From Phlegmacium glaucopus (Eukaryota > Basidiomycota > Agaricomycetes > Agaricales > Cortinariaceae): a stretch of DNA of 36,874 nt. The translations under genes were made by a program, and so were the position numbers. The notes beneath the pieces are model-generated. The model ran no database searches, was not told the origin of the DNA, and saw only the letters and a list, made by a program, of their open reading frames with translations. Positions 11,325-23,489 of this stretch are shown piece after piece; the first letter of the stretch is position 1, and every line of letters begins with the position of its first letter. Where the stretch lies: positions 6,014-42,887 of the forward strand of contig MU130131.1 in NCBI GenBank assembly GCA_015039465.1, given 5' to 3'.

Positions 11325-12492
11325 GTGACGAGGGCTGCGAAGAATAAGAAGGTAGCGGGAGATTTAACTTATTATCTCCTCCTCAATCATCTCACCGCTG
11401 AAAACGACCCTCTCCCGTACAAATCGGATAGTACAGGGACTACACGCCAGCTAAACTCTCTTATCGCGTTCAGCTCATACCTGCAAGATGATGGAGCACT
11501 ACAGATACCCAGAAAGATCGAACATGAAAGGTTAGTTCAAACGCACATTAGCATATATACACTGGCAGAAACCTTACTGTGTTCAATCATAGACCCACCG
11601 CTTGTGTGATTTTTGCACATAACAAGACAGCCATATGAGCTTAGTAAATATTGTCTTCAGATTTCTTCTTCGAATGCTCAATTCGTTATTTTCAGCGTCT
11701 TCTCTTCCATTCGCTTTATTTCTTACGCTCATGGTCATATACCATGTCGTCAAAGGCCATATAAATGGAGAACAACCTTATCTCGTGCATCTATTCAGCC
11801 TAGTTCATCTCCCCAATTGTGAGGTCGAGATGAATAGCGTTGATCAGGTTTTAATCATCGGAAGAGCGATATTTCAAGGCTATCATAAATTCTTTAAAAC
11901 ATTGTTCGAATCCATTGAATCAAGGTGAGCTGATGTCGAAAAGAAAAGAAAACGGGTCAATAACTCACCTTTCATATACTAGATCCAATGGAACCACCGT
12001 GTCATCATCTATGCTACATTATCAACAACATGATTAGGCCTTTTTCATCGCATCATAATAGTCATCAAATATGGCATGGGCATTACTTTTCCAACAACGA
12101 ACGATTTAGTTTCTGTTCGTTGGGTCTGTCGTTTTTGTGATTCTAGTTGTAACCGGGCGTTCGAATCTAACAGGGATGAGTTTATGTCACAACAGGTAGC
12201 CAATAGCTTTATTAGCTCGCTGTCAGAGCATCCGATAATCACGTATGATCATCTTTTTTTGTGACAGATTTCAATGATGGAAGCTAGTCTGAGGCCAGGC
12301 TTACCTTGGAAAACTCGGTTACCCAAAATAAGACAAGTTGCATAACATCTTCTCCTCAAACTAGTTAGCATGTATACATGGCGATGCGATTCTACCTGAT
12401 CAAAAATCGGATTATGATTATGACAGCGACAGTTTGTAAGATCATCACAAACTTCATCTGAGTCACTGTATTCGATATAGATGCTAGACTCT
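11325..12492. repeat. Spacer block S, copy 3 (starts mid-block)
   Basis: Normal orientation resumes at 11325 with the block-S motif GGGCTGCGAAGAATAAG. It contains the S-block sequence with a shortened hairpin/intron-like repeat series (about 11900-12190). A 94-97 codon open frame at 11635-11928 is longer than the equivalents in other copies, but I cannot match it to a family. Confidence 0.55.
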
Positions 12493-12499
12493 TATATAA
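12493..12499 (+). promoter_or_regulatory. TATA box of 7TM gene copy C
   Basis: TATATAA 48 bp before the ATG at 12547. Confidence 0.5.
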
Positions 12500-12546
12500 A
12501 GCAAGGGCCAGAGGATGCAATAGGTCATTACAACAGACAAGAAGTC

Positions 12547-13782
12547 ATGAAGCTAAATATTCAAGACTTTAACTTCATTGGAATATGTCTCGAAGGCTTT
12601 CTGTACGGTAAGATATTTTCTACAACTTCCACGGCACCTGCTAAAGAAGTATAATATTAACCTGTCCCAGGAGTATATTCTGGCATATTCGCCATATATT
12701 TACAAGACCACTGGAAATCGAACAAAGGCACCGACAAGAGAAATGTCATTTTATATGCTCTGTGTGCTCTATATATGCTCTCTGTTGTCAACGTTGTGGT
12801 TGATATAACAAATCCATTTGTTCCAGTTAGTACCAATTTCATCGGTAGCAATAACCATCTTTTTTATTACTCTTTCTGTTTTACAGAATCCAACGGTATC
12901 CCTCCACATATATTTTATTCAAGGCGTAGTATCAGGTTGCTGTGATTTCATAGCTCAAGCTATCCTAGTATGTATAAACTACTTATCCCCAACATTTATT
13001 TTATTCATGGAAATCTTAAAGATCTACCGTTGCTGGATTGTGTGGGGTTGCCATATCCGGGTCGTGATCCTTCCTTCAATCTTGGCATTTGTATTCTTAG
13101 GTCAGTCAACCTATCTTATGTGACTGGCTAATTTAAATTCATTGTCTCTAGCTATGTGGCTAGCGGCTAGCAGCTCAGTGTACATTCTCTCAGACCAACT
13201 TGTGGAACCTAGCTGGGGGGTTTGGCTGGATGTAGCAAGTGTCGCCATGTCCATGATTGTGAATGCTCTGGTGACAGGCTTAATCGTGTGGAAGATCGTC
13301 AAACTCTACCGTGAAGTTCAATCCGCGGAGTCGGATGACCAAACTTTGCGCGTCACTGGCGGGAGCAAGATTCTGACTGTCATATTCGTGCTAATTGAAT
13401 CTGGCATGATGTTGTTTTCGATCCAATTGGCTCGACTCGTGCTTGGCATTTTGAACACGGACACTGCCATTGGCGCTTATGGTGTCATCGGTTATATCCA
13501 CCAAATGCTCAATGTGATTACAACATCAGTCATTGCTACTTTTAATTTTACTAATCACATGGGTCTGTCTAGGGCATAACACCTACAGTCATCTTTGTGT
13601 GGCTATCAATGGAATTGTCGTTCTACGACCAGGAATCCGTGATAGAATCTAGCGTCGGGAGTTTGCACTTCGTGGATAACAATCCAAATCCAAATGCGGA
13701 AATGGGAGATGTCGATATTGTGAATCGAGATGATGATATTGGCATTCGACTAAGCGACGATATCCAGATGGTAGATAGATGA
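12547..13782 (+). CDS. Seven-transmembrane receptor-like protein, copy C (6 exons, intact)
   Basis: Exons: 12547-12607, 12671-12825, 12887-12967, 13022-13100, 13152-13513, 13573-13782. The joined frame is 948 nt, 315 residues, with no stops. It begins MKLNIQDFNFIGICLEGFLY and ends SDDIQMVDR. Intron positions, phases and donors are the same as in copy A. The IYRCWIVWG motif and the seven hydrophobic segments are kept. Intron 4 contains an in-frame stop (CTTATGTGACTGG), so splicing is needed for a full product. Differences from copy A are spread over exon 5, around the loop after the fourth helix. Function is unknown; family assignment is as for copy A. Confidence 0.78.
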
Positions 13783-14479
13783 TCACATAGAGCATAGATC
13801 TTGTTGTGTGGGAAATACTCATCGTTGTCCATCATCAAACGCATCTCATTCTGCTCAACTTACTGTAGAGCCAGCTCGTGCTGTCCTGTTCTTGACTCAC
13901 GTACCGTCTTTCTTTCACTCTGAATAGACCATGGAATATGGTAATAAAATACGGAATCATTAACTCCTTGGACTCGGTCCTTGATTCACACCACCGAATT
14001 TCCGTCGTTGGTCGCTGGTTACTGGTCGCTGGCCTCTGTCCATCAATATCCTCCGGAAAATTGGCCTACCACCACCAAGAACATCATTCACGACTCAGAT
14101 CGATCTTAAATAATTCTCGCTGGCACTGGGTCGAGGTTCACACGGAGGAGCCCGGAGCAGAGAGTGGGGAGACAACGATTCTGTGATAACATCTCCGAGT
14201 ACTTATCCAAATCATCTCTTGCAGACTTCTTAACAGTGGTGTATATTTGACTGTCCAGTATTATAATCTTGCCTTCAGTTCACCGTAACGAATGGGAACC
14301 AGATTGGTGATTCGCAACCAACCTATCGAGGTCTGGGTAGTATCCCGGTCTAGAAGTTGAATCCGGATCTCGTACCGCCAGCTGTACACAGAGAATATAC
14401 TAAAACGGCTATGGTGCGCCCTTGTAGCGTCAACTGAAAAAAATAAATATAAATCAGCAATTTAAACAACAAACGAAGA
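13783..14479. repeat. Spacer block T, short form, running into kinase fragment c
   Basis: Holds the conserved 3' flank of the 7TM gene, the ACTCCTTGGACTCGG motif shared with 24895 and the mirror segment, and the sequence GGAGC..GAGCAGAGAGTGGGG shared with 5945, 19030 and 25065. The stretch around 14380-14400 is the paralogue of the KDZ insertion site. No gene called. Confidence 0.5.
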
Positions 14480-16480
14480 AAAACATGCGTTGTGAGCCAT
14501 CACTATTCATCAAACCCTTCCACGTCCCACCAACATTCGTGTTCCTGGCCTGACCTACCAACCGCCTTCCGTCCCGACGTCTCTACCCACGAGTGACTCG
14601 ATCAGCGAAGATACTCAAAACTCTGTCATTCCATTAACCGTGTCTTTCCATTCCAAGATCTCTCCACGGACATTGTCTTCAAATCACCACCAGCAACAGT
14701 TTTGGTCACTTCTGCGGTTGAACGCACTTGATTGGTCAAATTCATGGCCATGAGGTTGACCGTTATCAGTAAGGACCTAGAAAAGGTCATAAGAGCATAT
14801 TATGAGGAAAAAGAGAACTGGAAATCACCAACCTTCCACGTTCCCTGAACATCTGGTACAAACGCCTGTCTACCCAAGACTCCCTTCTAACTTCCAAACT
14901 GACTTAAGTGACTTTGTTAGCCGATGTGCTCAACTGAGCGGCCATGGAGTTGACGGTCATCTTCAAGTCAAGCATCTCTCCTTGAACATCAACATTGACG
15001 AAGGCCACCTAAGGTAAGAGCTTTCGTAACTTCTGAGACGGATAAGTAGTACTTGATCGGCCAAATTCGAAGCCATTTTCTGTTGAACAATGTCATAAAA
15101 TGAGAATGAAAAGATGGAATGAAGCGACATACGCTGACGTTCCTGGTGAACTCAGCCCAGGTTCCCTGCACACCTTCGACTCTTGCTTGACCTCCCAATA
15201 TACCCTGCCTTCCGACTTCCAATGCTACCCTCGTCACTTCAAGCGCAAATGCTGACAACTGGTCCACCATGGAATTGACGCTTCCTTCAAAGCATGATAG
15301 TTGGAATAGTCTATAATCCAGTCAAGAAGAAAAAAATATCCTTTCAATGTTAACATTTCACCCCTCGACGGAAATATCGATCTTCTGGGTCAAATCACCC
15401 CTAACGACGGCGGTCGTCACAACAGCATTTGACCGTAGTTGATCTGTAGGAAGACATTCGATTGACTTATAGGAAGAAAGGTTTTCATTGAGACCCTGAT
15501 GCAAAACAGAACACATACGTTCCGAACCAAATTCAAGGGCGTACGCCCCTTCCACGTCCGGTACATGTGCTCGACCTCCTAGTTTGCCTTGACTTCCTAG
15601 TTGTAAAGTGACTCGAGTGACTTCTGCCGCCAGTGCTCGTAATCTGATAAAAAATTCAGTCCGCGTCCAGAGAAAACATGACCACAGTGCACCTTGCCAC
15701 CATTCCATTCACAGTATCCTTGAGATCTAGAATTTCACCGCGAGCATCCATTGAGATCTCCCAGTGCGACTGCCTTGGTCACTTTCGCTATAGATCGTAC
15801 CTAGTGAGCAATAAAACTGTTAGTGGAGAGTATAGATATATATAACGAGTAAGTTGCGAACTTGAGATGTTAAATTTACTGCCAATTTGTTGACTACTGC
15901 TGTCAATTCTCGCCATATGCCTTCGACGTCGAGAACGAGAGCTTGTTCGCCAAGGTTTCTGTTCAGTGTGATAAGCCAGATGTCGCTTGGTCGATCGATG
16001 GGTACCCTTCAGTTTCAACTTCTTGAGATACACGAGTGACTTCCTTTGCAGATTATCCTAAATTGACCGTTTAGAGATGGTTTAGGACATGGATAAATGG
16101 AAGCAAGAATGAATATACCAAGTTGAACCATGACACCCTGAACGGGGACCTTGATTTTTTTTTGACTAAGATCGTCTCGTGCAATAGCATTGCAGACGCG
16201 AGCGACACCCTGAGCGTTTAGTTGTTTAAGCTCGAGTTGGACTGATATAAGCGTATGCGGGGAGCATGAGGACTGATCCTTCCGCAGGTGGCCCGTGGAA
16301 CGATGGGCTGTTGGAGGAGCTGAATTGTGACCAGGATCGTTAGCGATGGGAGTATGATGGGCAGCTGCGGCAGCGTGAACCTGATAATCTTTCAAATTTC
16401 CGTAAGTGCGAGAGAATATATTGGAAGGATCGATGGACGATTGCGGACCGTCGAATTCGTTCAAGTTCTTCATCGGTCAT
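14480..16480 (-). pseudogene. Group III hybrid histidine kinase fragment, copy c
   Basis: From about 16473 downwards on the - strand: an N-terminal piece (RTYGNLKDYQVHAAAAAHHTPIANDPGHNSAPP), then HAMP pieces [69 protein letters not shown] and [18 protein letters not shown]. The fragments lie in several frames with intron-like gaps between them. No kinase or receiver domain is present. Same family and strand as copies a, d and e. Confidence 0.8.
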
Positions 16481-16766
16481 GTGATCGCCTGGTTCCATTT
16501 CGAATACTTGGTCCTCGACTCCTCGATCCCACTACTAGTATTGAATCACTCCGTCATTGGTGCTGTCCAAAGATATCTGGCAAACTGGCCACACGACCAA
16601 ATTATTTTTTCAACCTCATCGCCCCTCAGATTAATCATAGTAGCCTTAGGTTTATTCAGGCCGGGGTTGCAGGCGTGACCTTGGACGACTTGCAGAATAA
16701 ACTGAAAAGACAGAGGAAACGGTCGGGTCTTACGGTGAATGGAGGTGAACGTTGGCTGCGAAGAAT
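16481..16766. repeat. Spacer block S, 5' fragment
   Basis: Matches the first ~300 bp of block S (for example CTTGGACGACTTGCAGAATAAAC) and stops at GGCTGCGAAGAAT, where it is joined directly to the last exon of a 7TM gene. Confidence 0.6.
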
Positions 16767-16908
16767 GATAGAATCTAGCGTCGGGAGTTTGCACTTTGCA
16801 GATAACAATCCAAATCCAATTGCGGAAATGGGAGATGTCAATATCATGGGTAGAGACGATTATATTGGCATTCGACTAAGCGATGATATCCAGATGGTAG
16901 ATAGATAA
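16767..16908 (+). pseudogene. 7TM receptor-like gene, last-exon fragment
   Basis: The bases encode IESSVGSLHFADNNPNPIAEMGDVNIMGRDDYIGIRLSDDIQMVDR, the tail of the 7TM proteins, with the normal stop. Exons 1-5 and the start of exon 6 are absent; block S is fused to it at GAAGAAT/GATAGAAT. This looks like a deletion between two repeats inside one unit. Confidence 0.8.
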
Positions 16909-19269
16909 TTACATAGAACTCTTAGAACTAGATCTTGTAGATATCGCCAACAGTGGTCAAGCGTGGGAAAGACTTAGCCAGACTCCTCACGATCAACAAC
17001 GATATCCTCTGGCAAATTGGCCACATATTTATTCAGCCTCATTCACGACTTAGAAGTGATTTCAACAACTGCGTGTCCAGTCATTATATCAGCAATTGAA
17101 TTGGACCTCATTCGTCAATCCATTGCAAAGAAACGAGTTAGTCCGCGTCTACATAGGTAGCACTCACCATAAAGAAGAGGGGCAGGATTCGGAAATGGGG
17201 AAATGGATCGCGGTAAGTCTATATCATGTCCAATCCAAAATTCAACACTTGACCCTTTCGTTCTTCAGTTCGAGTGCACCGTCAACGATCATCTTAGAGC
17301 AGCCGTTGAGGTCATTGCAGCAGATGACGAAGGAAAACAAACAGGAGACAATGAGAGACCAATCACGCACTAAATGCCCACTGAATACACATCGACGAAA
17401 CTAATCCACTGTTTTCCCATACGACGAGTGGGCGACAAGTGGACTCTAGCCAGTTGGTGCCTGTCATTATGGATCTAGAACATCAGTTGAGTAGGTATAG
17501 AGCAAGGGCTTGAGTGGTGCGGCGGAGAGGTTCAAATAAAGATTTGGGCACACCAAGTGAGTATATTAATACTCTGAATGCCCCTTTCTCATCATCCATT
17601 GATATTTAGCCATCTCGTTCATTTTCAGCTCTGTCGTATGGACCGATTTCGACGATTCGTGTATCAAAGATGATATCCCCTTGCGTACTGAGATCAAATG
17701 GAATCATTAGAGTCTTGAGTTCTGAATCAAGGCCAGAGGTCAATAGTAGGTAACCAATCCTTTGTTTCGCTTGGACTTCTCATCTCGATTCAATTCTAGT
17801 CATTTGCCTTTCATTTCGGAATTATACTCGGCCATGGAAATGAAACAATATCAAGGTTGTCGAAGTGGTCCTTGCCCATGATCTCGATCCTCCGTCCTAC
17901 CATTCAATATCCGTCGCTGGTTACTATCCAACAATGCCCATTTTATTCGACTGCGACCAACAACCAACCAACCAAGATACCTCCAGAACCCGAGCATGCA
18001 ACACCCTCACAGCCGGCCACCTTACTCCCCTAACACCAACAAGCAACCCAATCACTTACCAAAAACGCGACAAATGGCCTTTCGAATTCATCATCGCGAC
18101 TCGGCTTGATTCCATAGCTTCTAACATTATCCAGGTCTGGGGTTGATTGGAGGCGCGACCTTGTTAACCTTTTGGATGACGGTCGGAAGGGATACAGATA
18201 GCTGGATCTCATGGAAGACGGAAGTGATGTAGGTCGTGGAGAATGAGAACGTTTCTGCACACCAAATGTCCAGATACACAATCTACAGTCGGAATTGATT
18301 TCTCGGCCTGAAGTTAAAGGATCATAATTGAAATTTATCGCTTTCTGCCAATCTGATTTGCTGGGCAATATTAAACTCACCAATCTGGGCGAAACACTTC
18401 AAGTTCAATATCAACGGCCAGCCGACGTGTATACCAGTTTTCACGTTTCTAAGACTATGGTAGCCGCTAACGTATCTGCCGATGGCGACTAGCCGTGTCC
18501 CTCATGGGTATCCGAGTTGGGAACTCAGTTGACGTGTTACAATAACAGTACGGGAGTGATTGATCAAGCGTTTCATAAATGGTTGTACCTTGGTTAGTAA
18601 AGAAAACGTCTATTCTACATCTTTCGACCTGAACTCACTTATCACCCACAATGGAAAATGTAAGTGACCACATCCACGTTCTTCAAAGTAACTTTTTACC
18701 CATCTGTTCGTCTCCATTCTCCAGTTCTGCCTAAATTGAGATCCCTAAAACTTTTTATGGAGGGCTTGATCAAGAAAGAGAAGATGGCGCTTAATTCATC
18801 ACACTGCGGATATTAGCGCTTCAATTAGCAGTAACCTTAGTTGATAATAATACCGTGAACATACCTTGAATCTATAATTGATAAAGGTATCCATGCATTA
18901 TTTCACAATGTTTGTCCTCATACCCTTCGTCATCAAAATCAATCCTTATATCTACAGAGTAGTATAGGGCACAATGATTAGATCATAAATTATTCGATAT
19001 GATCACTATCACTAGGTCATCCTTCTTGGAGTCGGGAGCAGAGAGCGGGGAAGACAACGCTCCTGTGATAATATACCTCCGAATACTTATCCCAGATCAT
19101 CTCTTGCAAACTTCTTAACAGTGGTGTATATTTAATTATCCAGTATTATAATCTTCCCTTGGACGAGACTAGTGCTTTATAACCAACCTATCGAATCCTG
19201 GTCTAGAAGTCGAAACCGGATGTCGTGCCGCCAGCTGTACATAGAGTATATGCTAAAACGGTTATGGTT
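16909..19269. repeat. Spacer block T, copy 2
   Basis: From about 17437 it closely matches 4252-5984, in the same order. The piece 19020-19269 continues past the point where copy 1 is deleted. Several short open frames occur (17096-17404, 17865-18146), but none keeps its frame in the sister copy. Confidence 0.55.
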
Positions 19270-21170
19270 CGCACTTGTAGCAACAACTGAAAAAAAGAAT
19301 GTAAATCAGCCTTTTAACAACAAACGAAGAAAAACATACGTTGTTAGCCATCACGTTGATATTATCCGTCAAATCCTTCCACCAACATTCGTGACTCTGG
19401 CCTGACCACCCAACCGACCTTCCGTCCCGACTTCTCTAGCCATACGAGTGACTTCATCAGCGAAGACAGTCAAACTCCTGTCATTCCAAGATCTCTCCAC
19501 GGACATCAACTTCAATCACCTTCGTCAAAGCACCACCAGCAACGGCTTTGGTCACTTCTGCGATTGAACGCACTTTATTGATCAAATTCATGGCCATGAG
19601 ATTGACATTATCAGTAAGGACCTGAAAAAAATCATTCGCTCAAGATCGGATTATTAGGAAAAAAGAGAACCACCAACTTTCCACATTCCCTGAACATCAG
19701 GTACAAACGCCTGTCCACCCAAGATACCTTCCGTTCCAACTTCCAAACTGACTCGAGTGACTTTGTTAGCCAATGTGCTCAGCTGAGCGACCATGGAGTT
19801 GACAGTCATCTTCAAGTCAAGCATCTCTCCTCGAACATCAACATTGACAAGCTCGCCAAGGTCACCTAGGGCGACGACTCGTAACTTCTTCTGAGATGGA
19901 TCGCACTTGATCGGTCAAATTTTCTGTCGAAGATTATCATAAAATGAAAAGGAAAAAAAATGGAATGAAGTGACATACGCTGACGTTCCTGGTCAAATCA
20001 GCCCAAGTTCCCTGCACACCTTCAACTCTTGCTTGACCTCTCAATATACCCTGCATTCCGGCTCCCAGTGCTACACTCGTCACTTCAGAAGAAAATACTG
20101 ACAACTGATCCACCATGGAATTGACGGTTCCTACAAAGCTTGATAGTTGGAATACGAGTCCATAATCCAGTCAAGAAGAAAAAATACCTTTCAATGTTCA
20201 CATTTCACCCTCGACGGATACCCCTTCCACGTCCAGTACATGTGCTTGGCCTCCAAGTTTGCCTTGACTTCCGACTTCTAAAGCGAATCGAGTGACTTCC
20301 GCCGCCGGCGCTCGTAATCTGACAAAACGATCAGTCCGCGTCCAGAGAAAATATGACCAGAGTGAATCTAACCAACATTGTGTTGACAGTATTCTTGAGA
20401 TCTAGAATTTCACCACGAGCACCCACTTCAAATTTTTTTCTCAGATCTCCCAGTGCGAATGCCTTGGTCACTTTCACTATAGATTGTACCTAGTGGACAA
20501 TAAAATGGTTAGTGGAGAATATAGATGTATAACGAGTAAGTTGCGAACTAGGGATATTGTATTTGCTGCCAATAGTTGACCACCACCATCAATTCTCACC
20601 ACGTACCTTCAACGTTGAGAATGAGAGCTTGTCCGCCAAGTTTTCTGTTTAGCGCCATAAGACAGAGGTCGCTTGATTGATCGATACGTACCCTTCAGTT
20701 CCGACTTCTTGAGATACACGAGTGGCTTCCTTTGCAAATTGTCTTAATCTGTCCATATAGAAAGGCCTTAGGACGAGGATGAATGAAAAACAATAACGAA
20801 TATACCATAGTATTAATGAGGTCCTTGAGTTGAACCGTGACCACACCCTGAACGAGGACCGTAATTTTTTGACTAAAATCACCTCGTGCAACAGAACCGA
20901 GTGACATCCTTGCCAGTGGACCTGAGCCTTTAGTAGTTTAAGGTCGAGTCTGGACTGATAGTATCCGGGAGAGCATGAGGGGGCCAGAAACTGATCTTTC
21001 ACAGGTGGGACCATGGGCTTTTGGGGGAGCTGGACTGTGACCAGGACCGTTGGCGATGGGAGTATGAATGGCAGCTACGCCAGCGTGAGCTTGATAAAGG
21101 TTTCGTGTTTCCGTAAGCGCGAGAGGATATAAGGATCGATTGACGATTGCAGACAGTTGCAGACCAGTCA
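19270..21170 (-). pseudogene. Group III hybrid histidine kinase fragment, copy d
   Basis: Reading from 21170 downwards, N-terminal pieces (ANGPGHSPAPPKAHGPTCE) are followed by HAMP units. Near 19550-19620 the frame reads [12 protein letters not shown] and [19 protein letters not shown], then a stop just after VDVRGEILE. Further units appear at 19730-19900 and 20000-20330. At 20650-20900 the pieces are KLRQFAKEATRVSQEVGTEG and VARGDFSQKITVLVQGV. Frameshifts and stops are scattered through it, and no catalytic domain is present. It is the longest of the kinase fragments and nearly identical to copy a over shared parts, pointing to recent duplication. Confidence 0.8.
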
Positions 21171-21321
21171 CCGATCATGTGATCGCGTCAGTCAAATTTG
21201 AGCACTTGGTCCCCCATCCCACTACTAGTACTGAATCTCCGTCGTTGGTACTGTCCAAATATATCTGGCAAACTGGTCACCACGTCCAACTTATTTTTTC
21301 AACCTCATTCGCCCCTCAGAT
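21171..21321. repeat. Spacer block S, copy 4, first part
   Basis: Matches 46-195. It is interrupted by the Harbinger-like insert and resumes at 21840. Confidence 0.6.
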
Positions 21322-21468
21322 TAAGAGCCTGTTCAGTAACCGAACCATCAGTGAATTTGTGAAAAACTGATGCGGAATTTTGTGACCAAATTGTGAGAAA
21401 CGTGTGACCATGTCGCTACCGTCGCGTCGTTGCAATCTCGCCGTGAACGCCTCAATTCACGCAATCTA

Positions 21469-21609
21469 ATGCCTCCCCGCGGTGCCGCCTGGTCTGATAC
21501 GGAAACGAACACGCTCATCGGTTTTCTCGCATCACAGCTGCCTACAGTTGCAGTTGATACGGTTGGGATGACCACTCATGAGCTCTGCAACCCACATTTC
21601 ACCTGTTAG
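21469..21609 (+). pseudogene. Truncated Myb/SANT-like ORF of a Harbinger element
   Basis: Reads MPPRGAAWSDTETNTLIGFLASQLP and then runs 46 codons to a stop. The WSDTETNTLI..L pattern is like the start of the trihelix/SANT DNA-binding protein encoded beside Harbinger transposases. The rest of the domain is deleted. Too short for certain family assignment. Confidence 0.55.
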
Positions 21610-21813
21610 GGCAGAGGTGTGATATGGGGTCTTGTCATAAAATGAACCCGCATAAATTTGGGCAGCACATGCCACAGCATTGACCACAAAAGCGGCAGCA
21701 GCAGCAGCAAGGCGCTGTGCTTCATGGGGTGGCCGCATCGTGATATAAGAGATTTGATTACATAATGTCACACACAGATCGAATTTGACGTGAACTTTCA
21801 CAAATTCGCCCAC
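21532..21813 (-). pseudogene. Truncated Harbinger transposase ORF
   Basis: Starts MGEFVKVHVKFDL and contains YHTSALTGEMWVAELMSGHPNRI, which resembles the N-terminal segment before the DDE nuclease of fungal Harbinger transposases. The DDE core is absent. The true match ends near 21560, where the Myb-like remnant begins on the other strand. Confidence 0.6.
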
Positions 21814-21839
21814 GGTTTTGGTTACTGAACAGGCTCTAA

Positions 21840-23441
21840 TTCAGGCCCTCAGGCCTCAGGGCCTGGGGTTGCAGGCGTGACCTTGGACGACTTGCGGAAT
21901 AAATCGAAAAGGCGGAGGAAAGTCGGGTCTTACGACTAATGGAGGTGGCCGTAGGCTGTGAAGAATAAGAGCGTAGCCTCCCAGTGATGCAGGTCCAAGG
22001 TAATTAACCTAATATCTCCTCACCGTCCTCTATCATCTCACCGCTGAAAACGACCTTCTCCCATATAAATAGGATGTTACAAGTACTACACGCCAGCTAA
22101 ACTCTCCTTCAAACTCAGACCATTCTTCAGCTCATGCCTGCAAGACGATTGTGCGCTACATATACCCAGAATATCGAAAACGGAAAGGTTAGTTCAAACG
22201 CACATTGGCACATATACTCACTGTGTTTAATCGTAGACTCATGTGTGTGATTTTTGCACACAAAAAGACAGCCATAAGAGCTTAGTAGATATTGTCTTCA
22301 GATTTCTTCTTCGAATACTTCATTGAGTCAACACATTGTCTTCGGTATTTTCCCTTTATTCTTTTACGCTCCCTTATCGTATACCAAGTCATCTAAAGAT
22401 GTTCGAGTTTAGGGAAGGGTCAGTCCAGTTCAAAGCAACAATCTATGACAACATTACATCGTCGTCTGCAGCATCTACCCAACATTGTTCATCTTCCCGT
22501 ATTTATGGGGTCGAGATGGTAGCGGTTGATCAGGTGTTAATCATCAGAAAAGTGATATTTCAAACGTATCCTAGATTCGACGTTGTTCGCATCCATTGAA
22601 TAGAGGTGAGCTGCTGTCGAAAAGAAAGAAAATGAGTCAATAACTCACCTTTCGTCTACTAGATCCAATGAAACCACCATGTCGACGGTGCCGTCATCTG
22701 TGCCACTATATCAACAACAGATGAGGCCTCTTTCATCGCATCCAAAGCTTCATCAAGATGGAGTCGAGATGATAGTATTAATCAGGTGTTGATCGTCAGA
22801 AGAGCGATTTTTAAAACCTACCGTAGATTCGACGCTGTCCGAATGCATTGAATAGAGGTGAGCTGATGTCGAAAATTTAAAAAAACGAGTCAATAGCTCA
22901 CCTTTCGTCTACTACTTAGATCCAATGAAACAACCATGTCGTCATCTGTGCTACTATATCAACAAAGGGATTAGGCCTCCTTCATCACATCTAAATGTTC
23001 ATCAAGTACAGTATGGGCGTTGCCCTCCAACGGCGTCAACGAACGATTTAGGTTCCGTTCATTGAATCTGTCGTTTTTATGATTCGAGTTGTAACTAGGC
23101 GTTGAAATCTAACAGAGGTGAGTTTATGTCAAAAATTGGAAGCCAGTAGTTCACTTGCCGTCGGAGTATCTCATGGTAATCACTATGATCATCTTTTGGT
23201 GACAGGTTTCAATGATGGAGGCTAGTCTGAGGCCAGGTTTACCTTGGAAAACTCGGTTACCCAAAATAAGACAAGTTGCATAACCATCTTCTCCTCAAAG
23301 TAGTTAGCATGTATACATGGCAATGCGATTCTATCTGATCAAAAATCGGATTATGATTATGACGGCGACAGTTTGTTAAGATCATCATGAACTTCAAGCT
23401 TTTATCTCAGTCACTGTATTAGATCTAGGATACTAGACTCT
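21840..23441. repeat. Spacer block S, copy 4, second part
   Basis: Continues block S after the Harbinger insert, with the triple hairpin/intron-like repeat at about 22500-23160. No gene is supported, although 22336-22599 is open for 87 codons. Confidence 0.55.
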
Positions 23442-23448
23442 TATATAA
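23442..23448 (+). promoter_or_regulatory. TATA box of 7TM gene copy D
   Basis: TATATAA 42 bp before the ATG at 23490. Confidence 0.5.
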
Positions 23449-23489
23449 GGGTCAGAGATGCGATAGGTCATTGCAACAGACACGAAGTC

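Larger units (their letters stand above)
21325..21836. mobile_element. PIF/Harbinger-type non-autonomous element (512 bp)
   Basis: Terminal inverted repeats start GAGCCTGTTCAGTAACC at 21325 and end with the reverse complement at 21836. The element is flanked by TAA on both sides (21322-21324, 21837-21839), the 3-bp target duplication typical of PIF/Harbinger. The other copies of block S (at 195-205 and 16635) show the uninterrupted site. It keeps the starts of two divergently placed genes (see the next two entries), so it is a deletion derivative of an autonomous element and not a random MITE. Confidence 0.85.

Noticed and set aside
22336..22599. 87-codon frame in block S (start MSSVFSLYSF)
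   Set aside because: Not kept in the same frame in the other S copies; downstream it runs into the intron-like hairpin repeat.
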